The position numbers and the translations under genes are program-made. The notes under the pieces are model-generated. The model did no database searches. It worked only from the letters and a program-made list of their open reading frames with translations, and was not told where the DNA came from. Positions 21,078-32,084 of a stretch of 64,000 bases of DNA are shown piece after piece. The stretch spans positions 2,676,492-2,740,491 of the forward strand of contig JAVRFV010002311.1 in the NCBI GenBank assembly GCA_032716605.1, in the 5' to 3' direction. This DNA is from Paralithodes platypus (Eukaryota; Arthropoda; Malacostraca; Decapoda; Lithodidae). The first letter of the stretch is position 1. Each line of letters starts with the position of its first letter.

Positions 21078-22735
21078 CAGTGGGGCCCCCATTTTCGCTT
21101 CACACACCAAATATTCCCAATTTCAATTCTCGCGCCAAAAGCCTCAATTCTCGCATCAAAATCCCAGCCGAAACCCGAAAAAGTAGCAAAAATAACGAAA
21201 AACTCAACATAAAACTAGAAAACAAACAAAAACAATAATTTTGTTTTAACATAACGAAAGAATCTGCCAGGTGCTTGCCGTTTAGAGACGAAATCCGAGT
21301 GAATCCGAGATCCGATCGTCAAATGCACAAGATGCCGCCATCGTTGTATGACGTCATCACTAAGCAGACGCTTGCAGTTTAGCTAGTATCTGTGTTGTTG
21401 TTGTTGTTGTTGTTCCCCAAACTGCCTGGCCGAACAGCCCCAAGGCCCTGAGCAAGGCCAAGGCCATAACCGAGCGGCCCCACAGAACCCTCCCCGTCGA
21501 CCACAATAAAGCCTGGGTGACCGAAGCCACTCCATGGCGGGGAGCTGAGGAGGGTGCGGAAATGCCCGGGAAACCAAAGCCCCACCCAGGGCCCTGTGTC
21601 CCTCAGCAATTATGAAGAGAAAGTTGAGGGGCAAGGGAAAAATGTGACGCTTTGGCTTCCAATCTTGGTAGATTGGGAGGTCAATCCACGTTAGAGACGC
21701 CGTCACTTGAGATCTAGAAAATATATAAGTAAAAGGAACAGTCAGAGTAAGCTATGGGTATGGCAGAGATTGCTCAGTTCTCACTCTGATAGACCAGCCC
21801 ATCACCACATGACTAGAACCCAATCCTCTCAGCATCAGCTAGGAAAGGCCCTAGAAAGCCGCCTTTGGCGGGGGGATAGCTCCCCTATTTCAACCCTTTT
21901 CGGGGTTGGGCACCCGCCCAACCTAGTATCTGTGTTGACAAAACAACCGTTTGCAAGCCTCTTTGTGCCTGAACCGCTTATCTCTCGCGTTTATTATAAC
22001 CTCTAGTACATCTAGTGATAGGGATGGTTGGCCTGGTGGTAGCAATGAAGGAATTTCATGCTCAAAACACAGAGCAAAGACCAGTCCTGTCGGACGAAAG
22101 CGATTGAAATGCCTAGCCTAGACGATGTTAGCCTAGGCTAGGCTAAATATGACAATTATTTATAATAAAATCTGTGTGGTAAGTAATCTTCTCATAATAC
22201 GTATTTATACGTCTTTTCCTCATAATATGTATTTGGGGCGAAATGGGTACTTGAGGGGTGGCTGGACGAATTTAGAACCTAGGCCTAGGCTAGGCCTAAA
22301 CATTTTCGCATGATAGAAACAATGCCCCAATCTACAGTATTTATGGTTAGGACTGTCATTTAGCCATGTCTACATTATTATTTACAATGCATAAGATTTA
22401 GGCCTAGGCTACTTGATGTAGCCTAGACAAAAAACATGTTTTCATAGCTTAACACTGGGAAAAAGTGTGGTAATTGTTTAGATATTGGGCCTTTTTTTCT
22501 AGTTATTAAACACTTATTTTATGGTGTATTATATGATGCAGTATAATGCATAAAATTTAATTTGTGTACAATAAAACATGTTTTCATAGGCAAAAAATAG
22601 AAAAAGACGCAAATTTTGGCATGAGCACGGAACCGATTGAATTTTCCCCATAAGAACAGTGCCCCGATCTTGGCTGTTTCAATCCTAGCTCTATTTCTGC
22701 GGAACCGATTAGCAGCTAGGATGGGGGCTCCACTG
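21078..22735. mobile_element. TA-flanked DNA element with nested SINE-C
   Basis: CAGTGGGGCCCCCATTTTCG at 21078 matches, inverted, the right end CAGTGGAGCCCCCATCCTAG (ending 22735). TA flanks both ends (21076-21077, 22736-22737). Excluding the nested SINE-C it is about 1.1 kb. It has no transposase frame, so it is a non-autonomous pogo/Tc1-like element. The interior is rich in GGCCTAGGC-like motifs. Confidence 0.7.
21398..21922 (-). mobile_element. SINE-C, full-length, with 15-bp target duplication
   Basis: The minus strand starts GTTGGGCGGGTGCCCAACCC and ends CGGCCAGGCAGTTTGGGGAA plus (CAA)n. CTAGTATCTGTGTTG flanks it at 21383-21397 and 21923-21937. A box B-like GGGTTCTAGTC lies about 120 bp from the 5' end; box A is unclear. 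The 3' end matches LINE-C. Confidence 0.88.
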
Positions 22736-22737
22736 TA

Positions 22738-23222
22738 GTCACTTTCCTATAGGCTTTAATAATTACAAAATAGTTTCTAACTAGTAATAAATATTGTAAC
22801 AAAAACTGGCTGCTAAAACATGAAGCAATGATATATATACAGTATATGACAGATAGGGGGTGAAGTTACTAAGTCTCTAGTTCCATGCAAATATGGAACC
22901 ACCCAAAATACCCTAAGGAAGCCATTCCAGAGTCTAGATTTGGCGCTCTGGGGTCCTGTACGTACCATGAGGCTGAAATGTACCACACAGGATGAACGGT
23001 GGCCCAGATTTTACGTCATCTATCAGTCGCCCCTTATGACACGCAGTAAACATGTGGGGCATACTGTATTCTTATATTGCCTCTACCACATGGGTAGAGG
23101 CCCCCCTAACCTCCTCGGGGGTTAATAATACTTTTCTTAGATTTTATCTTAAGTAAACTATACAATATAGAGGTATAAGCAGGTCTAGTTAGATTGAAAG
23201 GAAACAAGATGAGTTGACCTAC
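22738..23222. other. No gene recognised (probable intron)
   Basis: Mixed-composition sequence without clear repeats; it ends at the exon donor side at 23222. Confidence 0.35.
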
Positions 23223-23402
23223 CAGTATTTTGTGTAAAACTTTATCAAGGTGTGTAGTGGTGCGACAGGTGGCAGCAATTGCCTTGATAGATGACACCCT
23301 CGCTGCCACCACTGGTTCCAGGTACTGATGCTCTACACTACCACCATTACCACCACTTACACCACTCCATCTATCACCCAGCACCCTTACACACTCACTC
23401 AG
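23223..23402 (-). CDS. Internal exon of an unrecognised host gene (third seen)
   Basis: A 180-bp exon with acceptor (CTTTCTTTCAG) and donor (GTAGGT) on the minus strand, open in phase 0 for 60 codons: LSECVRVLGDRW, a Gly/Ser-rich loop, then YLEPVVAARVSSIKAIAATC and THLDKVLHKIL. The helical leucine/alanine pattern suggests an alpha-solenoid protein. It is phase-compatible with exons 25517-25597 and 25940-26202. No family was identified. Confidence 0.6.
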
Positions 23403-23489
23403 CTGAAAGAAAGCACATTTACCTGATTTTTGTCAAATTATAATGTAAAACTTAAAAAATAAACAAACCAAAACAGGGACGACACAATA

Positions 23490-23862
23490 TATAGACAAAT
23501 AAATGATCTCCTTAACTGTACCTTAATTCCCATCCATTCATACGCAGAAGACTCAACCTTACACTACTCCATTACTTTTTCAGAACGCCCAAGCCAGCAA
23601 TCCCTCAACGACAAACGTAATGAAGCCATACAACTCTTAAATTCTGATCTAAATACTATTTCCAATTGGGGCAGAGAAAACCTTGTTAACTTTAATGCTT
23701 CCAAAACCCAATTTCTCCATCTATCTACCGTCAGGATCTCCCAGCGGACTATCCCTTATTCTTCAACAATACAAAAATCAACCCTTCATCTTCTCTCAAT
23801 ATTCTTGGTGTCTCTTTTTCTTCTGCTCTCATTTGGAAGGACCACCAGTCTTTCTTACAGTT
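23490..23862 (+). pseudogene. LINE-D-like reverse transcriptase fragment (YAED)
   Basis: Read on the plus strand from about 23500: INDLLNCTLIPIHSYAEDST, LHYSI, LNSDLNTISNWGRENLVNFN, ASKTQFLHLS, and after a frameshift NILGVSFSSALIWKDH. This is the RT palm from the catalytic box onward, as in CR1/jockey-like LINEs. The usual Y-A-D-D is Y-A-E-D here. It abuts an inverted LINE-E tail. Confidence 0.7.
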
Positions 23863-23864
23863 TC

Positions 23865-24772
23865 TTACAGTAGATCCTCTGGAAAAAGGCAAACTATGCC
23901 TGTGTATCCAGCTCAATACCAGTACTTGCACTGCTGCGGTCGTTCACGGTGTTGGCGGCGGCGGTAGCAGACGCAACATTTTTACTATTCTGTATTTTTG
24001 TTTTATAATCAAACTTCAAATCTTGTCTTCCCCATGCTTTATCAAGATTACTTTCAAACTCCCGTATTGATTCGGAATCGACTACATACTGGGGCAGTGC
24101 GTTCCACTCATTTACCACTCTATCACAAAATGAGTTCTTTGCCTTCTCAAGCCTATTTCTTTCTTTGTAAATTTTCTTAGAGTGTCCTCTCGTTCTTGTT
24201 CCCTCCCGCATCAAGAAGATACCTTCACACACATCCTCATCGTACTTTCCCGACACTATCTTAAAAGTCTCTATCATATCCCCTCTCTTTCTCCTATATG
24301 CCAGTGTCGGAAGCCCCAGTGTCCTCAACCTCTGCTCATAGCCCGCGTTCTTCAACGTTGGTACCAGCTTGCTAGCTCTCCTCTGCACTTTCTCCACTGC
24401 TTCTATATCCTTTACCATATATGGAGCCCACACCTGGTTCGCATATTCCAGGTGCGGCCTAACCAGCGCTGTATAGAGATTCCTGAAGATTTCTTCGTCA
24501 AGTGACACAAATGTCCTCCTTATCAGCCCTACAATTCTATTGGCTTTGTTTATCTTTTCCGCTAAATGTTCTGAGAAATTTAACTTATTGTCTATCACTA
24601 CTCCTATATCCTTTTCTGCACTCACTTCCTCCATCGCTTCATACATACTGTATCCTACCTTGTCTATCTTGCTGGTCCCAATCCGCATGTACTTGCATTT
24701 TTTTGGATGAAAAGGCATTAACCAATGCTCAGACCATCCCTTCATGCCCTCCACATCTCCTTGAAGCTAAGT
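23865..24772 (-). mobile_element. LINE-E 3' half with 286-codon ORF
   Basis: The minus-strand frame 24754-23897 begins in the RT thumb region (FHPKKCKYMRIG, DIGVVIDNKLNFSEHLAEKI, ANRIVGLIRRTF) and continues RPHLEYANQVWAPY, VEKVQRRASKLVP, CDRVVNEWNALPQYVV. This is the C-terminal domain of a CR1-like LINE. The catalytic palm lies beyond the truncated 5' end. The 3' terminus is TACTGTAAGAAACTGTAAGA-type short repeats, also seen at 60530 and 63190. Confidence 0.85.
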
Positions 24773-24775
24773 CTT

Positions 24776-25240
24776 GCTAAGACAGCCTCCCAGAAGCTGG
24801 GTGTGCTCAACCTATAGCGAGTGCCTCCCCCATAATTGAAAGAGTGACAGGGCCAAAATCAAGGGACATTCGAGCCAAAATGCCTGGACACACAGAGTTT
24901 GAAGCAATTTAAGTCATAGGAAGCGGGAAAAACTGATTCTGGGAGAGTGTTCCAGAGCTCAGCTGTTGAGTAGAAGAAAGTTTGAGAGTAACGTTTCACT
25001 CTTGGGTTGGAGAGTTGCACAGAGTAGGGGTGGGATTGAGTTGCAAGACGGGTACCACGTGCCCTACGTAAAGGAGGTGGTATGCACTGGGATAGCTCTG
25101 AGGAACACTGATTATTATAGTAGCGATAGAATAGCGAGAGATGCAACATTGCGGCGGAGAGAGAGAGATTGCAGAGAGTTGGTGAGTGGACGGGAGTTAA
25201 TGATACGAAAGGCCTTCCTTTCAACTTTGTCTAGGAGAGC
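24776..25240 (-). mobile_element. LINE-D 3' fragment
   Basis: The minus-strand frame ends LSNPRVKRYSQTFFYSTAEL...FKLCVSRHFGSNVP and stop (24859), followed by the LINE-D 3' UTR. It starts at the DKVERK region and is close to the 6905-7430 copy. A detached tail (CCTCAATCACATAGAAAAAA) lies at 25241-25265 in the opposite orientation. Confidence 0.8.
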
Positions 25241-25344
25241 CCTCAATCACATAGAAAAAAAAAAAATCAAAATCACTATGTGGAAATAACGTTTTAGCAA
25301 AATATAATTTTGAAATAAATGAACACAAAACCATCACATGAGCA

Positions 25345-25415
25345 AGTTAATCTGTTCGAACCCAGGATGCTCACACCGAAAATCAACACCTTATGCATCG
25401 CACCACGTTATTGAG
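25345..25415 (-). mobile_element. tRNA-like SINE head
   Basis: On the minus strand, ACGTGGTGCGATGCATAAGG resembles box A and CCTGGGTTCGAACAGATT contains a good box B. A functional tRNA cloverleaf is not evident. Confidence 0.5.
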
Positions 25416-25516
25416 AGAGAGAGAATGTTTTTTGGGGGGAACATAACTGTGGAAGGTAGAGAGACAATTATTTACCGTTTTCTACCCAACCTATAAAATA
25501 ATAATAGCAGTAATAC

Positions 25517-25597
25517 CTTGAAGTACTTAGGAAGAGGCAGGACCGTGAGTAGTGTTATCAGTGTGGACAGAGCTGCAGCGGTCATGTCAACACGAAA
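25517..25597 (-). CDS. Internal exon of the unrecognised host gene (second seen)
   Basis: An 81-bp minus-strand exon with acceptor (GTGTTCCTTTCAG) and donor (GTATTA), phase 0 at both ends. It encodes 27 residues: FRVDMTAAALSTLITLLTVL then PLPKYFK. It fits between the 25940-26202 and 23223-23402 exons without phase conflict. Hydrophobic helix; no motif identifies the family. Confidence 0.55.
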
Positions 25598-25689
25598 CTG
25601 AAAGGAACACACAACATTACACTACATTAGGCATGAAAAGTATAAACAAAATGTACTACAGTACTATGTATGTATGTGTGTACAGTATA

Positions 25690-25905
25690 TACTCAGGCAC
25701 AATCCCCACTTTTCCTTTTTTTTTTGGGGGGGGGGGGGACTGAAGACAGAGCCCGAATAGGGACAACATAACAGAAAACAATGAACACACAAAAACAAAA
25801 TACAAATTCACACACATCTAGGTCATCCAGAAGAAGACCCAGAGACCAGGGTCACCAAGGTCCTTCCAGCACTTCCCCGGCCCCTGACCACCTGGAGAGG
25901 TTCTG
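25690..25905 (-). mobile_element. SINE-B copy
   Basis: The minus strand has the full SINE-B order: CTGAGATCAGAACCTCTCC, CTCTGGGTCTTCTTCTGG, ATGACCTAGATGTGTGTGAA, TTGTCCCTATTCGGGCTCTG, a G/A run, and AAAAGTGGGGATTGTGCCTG-AGTATATAC. It lies in the intron just downstream of exon 25940-26202. Confidence 0.75.
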
Positions 25906-25939
25906 ATCTCAGCAGGCAGGTAGTGTGGACTGACCTTAC

Positions 25940-26202
25940 CTGTAGCTGTACTTGTGGTAGTGTGGACTCTGCCAGAACCTGTTTGAAGGTGTCTTGTAGC
26001 AGGTGGCACCGACCGGGGGTAAACAAGGCACCATATAGTGTTAGCAGCTCATACAGTGCTTGGTACCTGTACACACGCAATTCATCCAGAAATTCATCAT
26101 AAAGAAATGTACTGTTGGTGACATGATGGACTTCGAGAGCTCTACTCAACGCCAGTCTATAGATTGGAAACCGCACTATGTTTAGGGATGCGTGGGAAAT
26201 TT
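25940..26202 (-). CDS. Internal exon of the unrecognised host gene (first seen)
   Basis: A 263-bp minus-strand exon with acceptor (TTTTAACTGCTAG) and donor (GTAAGG). It contributes 87 full codons, entering with two bases of a split codon and leaving in phase 0: NIVRFPIYRLALSRALEVHH, FLYDEFLDELRVYRYQALYE, LLTLYGALFTPGRCHLLQD, QVLAESTLPQVQLQ. The amphipathic repeats suggest an alpha-solenoid (HEAT-like) protein. I cannot name it. Confidence 0.6.
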
Positions 26203-27930
26203 CTAGCAGTTAAAATAACAAAGATACGGTAGCCTAGGCCTAGACGTTTTTCGGCCAGATCGCCCGGATACGACCTCCATCCTTTGGTAAGGCAGCCCGG
26301 GTAGGAAGGGTTAATACCACAAATTTTCTGAGTGTTTTTTATAAAATAAATTGTTCATTTGCATCAATATACTGTACAGTCAGGCCTGCCAATACGCGAA
26401 TCACCTTATACGCGAGGGGGGGGTCGAATCATACCCAAAATTTTGAAAACGCGAAGTGAACTTCTAAAATGCGTTTCCGGAGCCGATATAGGGGCAATTC
26501 CGGGGAGTCTGCCTAGTACGCTAGCCCGCCCCGCCATTCCGCGCATGGAGCTGCCAAATCTTGGCTGCGGTTGACCTACTCAAGGAAAGCTTTCGGTCAA
26601 TGGAAGAGTGACCTGTGAGAAAACAAGAAGTCCTCCACAGAGTGTGTTACGACTGGGGTTTAAATATATCAGGGCTCTTATTCATTGGACTAGTAATGGC
26701 ATAAATGCTACAACGGAAAGCGCTAGATCCAACCTCTGATGTATATTCCCAGTGAACAAAGAACACAAATACTCTACAGAGTTCTATATGCAATAATAGG
26801 CTATCAAACTCTCAATAAATGTGCGTCTACTCTAGGCTTAATGTTATGTGAAAACAGCCTATTACTACCTATAACCGAAGGTGCTTGGTTATGGTATGCA
26901 AAGTAAGGTGGTAAGAGAAGTTACAGCTTACGTTACTTTAATCAATAAATGTCAGGCACTCCTGCATGAAAGAAAGTGCACTAAAGTCCTTCAACACTAA
27001 CAAGGAATCTTCTTTAAATGTTAGATGCTATAAAGATGCTCGTATCGGAAATGGAACCCAAAAAGGCAGGCAGCGGAACAATGCTCGTGAAGGCTATGCA
27101 CACAAAAAGGCAGAATATATAATGCAGTCGGGGCCAAGAATATCCTAAACGCTACAACAATAATAATCGCCACGACAATGCAGTATTCCTATCAACAAAA
27201 AGAGCCTAAGTCGTTTGTCTCCATACATCAAACTAGGCTGCGAAATGCTTGTGTAATCATAAATGGGTATGCATAAAAAGAGTAATTAGGTTAATATACT
27301 TAATGTCTACGGTGACTGATAAAGTCTAGCTAGAGTCAATGATACGAGATACTGGTGCGCATGGCATGCCGCATAGCCTAGTGCAAATCTCAAGTCTGTG
27401 CGTCAAATATTACGTTATAGGGAAGGGTAGCTCTCTTGAGAAACCTTAATACCGAAGTATTAAGCGTTCTCCTGGCGTACCTCAAAGACAAACAACGAGC
27501 TTAGAACAGTGCAGAATGGTATAGGCAAAAAGCCCTCATTCGTGCATGCTCTACGCTCAATGGCACACAGACTAGAATTTACTCAATCAACTCCAGTTCT
27601 CAGGTATGTCGTGCAGCTTTTTCCTAAAGCCAGCACTCATAGGAAACAATACCTTATAATATCCGACCCCTAGTCTAGCATTATCTAATCCAGCAGAACA
27701 CTAATAATTAAAGGAAGCGGTACTAAACAATATGAATGCCAACCAATGCTTCGTGATCAACTTATCTTAACACTAACATACATGGGTTATATCAGACCTT
27801 AACGCACAATACAACTGGCCAGCATGAAGCTGATTTTGCAGAGTTAACCAGAGGGGGTATAATATTACTAAAAGGTGGTGAAAGATATGAAAAAAGAGAG
27901 AGGTAGGCAGAGGAAAAGATTCTCAGGTGT
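26203..27930. other. Intron or intergenic, no gene recognised
   Basis: The first 170 bp contain an inverted copy of TTGATGCAAATGAACAATTT...AAAAAACACT, shared with 46908-46965. At 26380-26560 there is a GC-richer patch with CAATACGCGAATCACC that may be half of a MITE. The remaining ~1.3 kb has no ORF and no repeat I could match. Confidence 0.4.
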
Positions 27931-27954
27931 GGAGCATACATACATACATACATA

Positions 27955-28385
27955 AAATTTTAAGACTGAGTGTTCCACACATAAGTGCAGTTTCAGTCTC
28001 TTGTCCTAATGGCGGCGTTCCAGGCAACCCTGTTAAGGGCTGCTTCATTTGTCAAGTTCTTGGATTTGAGATCGGCGCGTATAGTCCGATCCTAGGTCTT
28101 CCTCGGTCCACCCCTTGGTGCAGCTCCCTCCACAATCACAGACCTGCATTTTTTCACCCAATTTTGTTCATCCATTCTCTCCACATGTCCATACCATCCC
28201 AGTCTACTTGTACGCATCACCTCGCTAATACTCTTTATACCTAAACGTCTCCTCAGCTCAACATTTGTTATTCTATCCTGTAGCCTGGCCCCACACATCC
28301 ATCTCACCATTCTCATCTCATTACGCTCCATTCTGTTGACATCCTCTACTTTAGCGGCCCATGTTTCTGAAGCATACGTCATTGC
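27955..28385 (-). mobile_element. LINE-F 3' fragment
   Basis: The minus-strand 96-codon frame reads TYASETWAAKVEDVNRME, MVRWMCGARLQDRITNVEL, SRLGWYGHVERMDEQNW, VEGAAPRGGPRKT. This is the C-terminal domain typical of RTE-like and related LINEs, after the RT palm. The 3' UTR runs into (ATGT)n at 27940. Confidence 0.75.
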
Positions 28386-29640
28386 ACTTCTAACACATGA
28401 GGCATAGGACAGGTAGCAAGGGATAAAGATGAATGCGTTCTAGAAACCAGATCTGAGGGAGAGAGTGGCGAGGAACTGTATATATACTCGCACTAGCTCG
28501 AGGCGCGTGGGAAAGAAGCGGTTTAATTGGTGGCTGTAGTGATAGTGATGATAAATGGACTAAAAGGATGTGTCCTTAAAATGTACTCCTCGTAAACTGA
28601 GAATTAAACGACCTACAATGATTGAAGATGTGAGAAATATGAGATGTGTATATAATTAGACCCTTAGTGCTCTCTGACCTTTAAAGAATGTGATGATACG
28701 AAAGTCGCATTTCTGCCATAATTTATAATCTCTCACTCTACTCACATTTATCTCTCTATTTGTTTTCTATCGGAGAATGTATCTAAGCTACTTAATCTGA
28801 CTGGATTTTAGTCTTAGTGTGCAACATGAGCTTATACAGAGATCATAAGCGCAAGAACCATTTTTACATGAGCGGCTTAGTTTTTTTGCTACATCGATAA
28901 TTTATTAATATCGGTAATTCTAGTTTAGAAAAGTTAGTAAATTAAATATAGTATATTATGCAAGAAGGAGGACAGGATAAATCTCTAACCATGAATAAAT
29001 ATTAAAAATATAATTAATACTACTTACTTACTTGTATAAATTAATGATTTGGAAAGGAAACTTGAAAATTACTGAAGAAAGAAATAATATACAGGCAGAA
29101 TAATCCCATAAGAATGCAAATACTGAAACTATCTTGAGCAACACTTCGTTTTCAATCCACTATGCAAGATGCCACTCAACAGAGCCACACGCCCACCTGT
29201 TGGCTCGTCCTATATGGGTGAAGGAAGGCTTGGTACGTCCTACTCTACATCCAAGTGCAATCCCAACATTTTTAGAAATCTTTTCCGTCCTCTGATATGC
29301 CTTTCCGACGACATATGACGTGATTTTGAGCCGATTAGGGATACTTTTAAAGCCTTTGACAAATTTTACCATCGGGGTATTTAGAAATCTTTAGAATACG
29401 TTGACCTCAGCAGCTGTTGAGTTGACTGAAGATATTCATTCCTGTTCTTCTGACTCTGTTCAGATGCTTAGAAGGTTCCAACGATTTTATGCAGTTTAAG
29501 TTTTTTGCAATACATACAGTATTACTCAGAGAAGGTTTATTATTTACCTATGTTCGGTTTTGTACAGACTTCTTTCTCATTTTAATTTTCTGCTGGTCTG
29601 GCCAGAGTTTTATTTTATTTTTATTTTTTATTTACAGTAT
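28386..29640. other. No gene recognised; segments shared with 45-48 kb
   Basis: GAGAATTAAACGACCT and ATTGAAGATGTGAGAAATAT near 28600-28650, and GACTGAAGATATTCA...CTGACTCTGTTCAGATGCTT near 29420-29468, recur in the same order at 47605-47880. These look like an ancient dispersed repeat split by insertions. Confidence 0.45.
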
Positions 29641-29880
29641 TTATTTTTTCTGTGATGAGGGGAGCCAAAAGGCAAGTTGTGACGAGTGTCTCAGTTGAAA
29701 GAATGACAGGGCCACACAATAAAGGAATGTTCAAGCCAAAAAGTCTGGACACACAGACAGAGTTTGAAGCAATTTAAAGTCATAGGATGAGGGAAATATG
29801 GATTTTAGGTCCTGAGCTCAGCTGTTGAATAGAAGAAAGATTGGGAGTATCTCTTGGTTGGAGAGTTATGACGATTATTA
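29640..29880 (-). mobile_element. Decayed LINE-D 3' end
   Basis: The minus strand shows TTCTATTCAACAGCTGAGCT, a degraded ATGACTTTAAATTGCTTC, CCAGACTTTTTGGCTTGAAC and GGCCCTGTCATTCTTTCAAC. No open frame remains. Confidence 0.65.
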
Positions 29881-29949
29881 TAATTCACGGGAATATATGT
29901 ATGTGACTTTGTTTGTTTTTATTCCGTAATACATTGCTTTCTTTATTAA

Positions 29950-30611
29950 CCCAGTGAGACCCAGCGTCGCACGTGTTGCGTCGGCAGTGTTTGATCACCA
30001 ACTCCCAGCGACGCATCACGTGCGTCCGACATATAAAAAACACTTACGTGGCTCGTAAGGTAGGAAATGGCGGGAGAATAGGAGGGGGAGGTACCGTAGT
30101 GTGTGTGGGAGCCGGGCCAGTAGGTGTGAGCGGGCCGAGACAGCCGTGCGGCTGGTGGTGGTGGGCTTAGTGGGGATAGTTTACACCCTTAGTTCACCGC
30201 CACTTTGAACCTTCATTACTCCGGTCGTATGGGAGCTAGAGGCTTGAGATTTATGTGAGACACTCCTTAGGATGTATGCCGTACAATGTCATACTCAGTT
30301 TTTACCCTAGTGCTCCCGGGCGGGTGGTCATGCGGGGGAGACAAACTATTGAAACCCCCCCCCCGCCCCCCAAATGACCGAAATGAGTTTCTTTTTATTT
30401 TTGTCTTCATTTCTCACCATTCTCTTCCATTTTGGCTCAACAAATTTTTTTGAGGCCCCCCCCCCCCCCAAACAAAAATGTCCGAGGTGATTTTTTTTTT
30501 TTTTTTTTCATTTCTCATCCTTGTCTTCCATTTTAGCAAACAAAAAAAAGAAGTGAAAATGGCTTGGGACTGGGGTGAACAAAATATTATAACTAGCCGG
30601 GGCTCAACGGG
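29950..30611. mobile_element. TTAA-flanked MITE (piggyBac-like), 662 bp
   Basis: TTAA at 29946-29949 and 30612-30615 flanks inverted ends CCCAGTGAGACCCAGCG and CCGTTGAGCCCCGGC (right end inverted). TTAA duplications with CCC ends fit piggyBac-type elements. Inside are a GC-rich inverted repeat (CAGCGTCGCACGTG / CACGTGCGTCC) and two diverged ~95-bp units, each starting with a C-run and ending in TTCCATTTT. No transposase. Confidence 0.65.
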
Positions 30612-30723
30612 TTAAGGTCCTACTCCAGAATTCACATCAAGAAAATAAAAATACGCTATGGAGAGACAAGATCTTTAATTGTCCTAAACAACACAATCTA
30701 AAAAAAATATAGACACTATAAAC

Positions 30724-30935
30724 TATAAACTCGAGACAGAGCCCGAACAGGAATATAAAAAAAAAAAAAAATTAAAAAAAAAAAAAAAAAAAATTCACAC
30801 ACATCTAGGTCGCCCAAAAGACCTAGAGACCCAGGCCCATTTGTGGTCCCCAGCAAAAGATTCCCAGGTCCCATACCTCCCAGAGATCCGGTCTCAGCAG
30901 GCATACACTTAGCGAAGCTATCTATGCCTCTTCAA
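30724..30935 (-). mobile_element. SINE-B copy
   Basis: The inverted signature starts at CTCGAGACAGAGCCCGAACAG (30729), then A-rich runs, TTCACACACATCTAGGTCG, ACCTAGAGACCCAGG and CCTCCCAGAGATCCGGTCTC. Flanks are not resolved. Confidence 0.7.
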
Positions 30936-31710
30936 GTCCGCTCACCTAGCATTAATCTAGATATTTTTTTGTTTTCCCTCCCAGTTTCTAAGCATGTACT
31001 CTCCATGTGATATCCTGGGAGAATCACATGCTTTCACTAATTTAATTTGGGTTTATTGAACGATGTTAACCCCTGTACCATAGAAACTAGCATAAATGTA
31101 CCCCCAGTCCCAAGCAATGTGGCCAAAATGGCTTCAGAGGCAAGATATAACAACTTCCGACCTCAAAAGATGGAGGAAACTGCCTCTCCCAGCATGTGGG
31201 GGCTTGGATATAAGCTGAGAGAGAAGTGTTGCTAAGGTCTTAGAGCAATGTTCAAGCTGCCTGATACTAGCAGTTAAGGATCGTATATTACTGACGGCTG
31301 GCAGCTGTCGCTGGGACTGGGGAGTGATTTATCTACTGACGGCTCTCTGCAATCGCTGATACTGATAATAAATATAACATAACATATATACTACTACTGT
31401 TTCAGTTTGTATGTCTGCTTAGCATTTATGAACTTCTTTCTAGACCGAAACTCGCAAGATATTATGCAGTGCAGTACTAAAAACTAGGAGTGCTTCCCTT
31501 CCACTTTATATTAGAGCTCAGTGCAAGAAGTGTGAGATGTAAACACCACAGCACACACAGCGCTTGGCCTTGTGAACGGCTGCACCAGAGAAGTGTTAGT
31601 TAAGTATACATCACATTAGATAGACAGATATATAATGGATATGTGGTGACTATGAAATAATGGAAAGTACTTTAAGATAACAAACAAAGATAGCTAACAT
31701 CTAATGCTAA
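30936..31710. other. No gene recognised
   Basis: It includes GAATCACATGCTTTCA near 31022, shared with the downstream part of the SINE at 36660-36700, and a loose repeat of ACTGACGGCT at 31290 and 31336. No coding exon is supported. Confidence 0.35.
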
Positions 31711-31853
31711 TGTACGACAGGTTGGAGATTTGAACCCACTCACTCCAGGTCTCGGCCATTAGCATCCACTCTTGGCCGAGTGGTTACGGTGCCCAACTCT
31801 CCCAAATATACAGTACCTGGAGTGAGTGGGTTCGAATCCTGGTCAGGATATCT
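31711..31853 (+). mobile_element. tRNA-like sequence with inverted partner
   Basis: At 31771-31853 a tRNA-like unit shows box A TTGGCCGAGTGGTTACGG and box B GGGTTCGAATCC, about 45 bp apart, like a tRNA-Ser/Leu head. At 31718-31746 an inverted partial copy (GATTTGAACCCACTCACTCC) creates a foldback. The 3' arm does not close an acceptor stem, so it is a SINE head rather than a working tRNA. Confidence 0.5.
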
Positions 31854-32084
31854 CTCCCAAAAGATAGCTAAGGTGGGAATGTTTTGATCCATTGTTTGAT
31901 ATGCCTCTCAATTGTCCTAACTTATGACATCTTGTGTGTCCAGACCTATTAATACAGTATACAGAAATGCAGTATCAGACCCAGAAATACAGCCATACTA
32001 CCAATACTAACTTTTTGTAAATGCATACAAGTCAAAATGCAGAATACAATCATTACACATTTGCAAGTCAACTAAATACAATAG

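Noticed and set aside
21383..21706. Open frames with ~100 codons conserved in all SINE-C copies (EGHRALGGALVSRAF...)
   Set aside because: They are kept only because SINE-C copies are young. Frames exist on both strands, end in the (AAC)n tail, and start codons are inconsistent.
24802..25260. CRISPR-like or regular short-repeat array
   Set aside because: No array of regularly spaced direct repeats with unique spacers was seen anywhere, and the window is eukaryotic.
31771..31853. Functional tRNA-Ser/Leu gene
   Set aside because: Box A and box B are good, but acceptor and variable arms do not pair and an inverted partial copy lies next to it. SINE head preferred.
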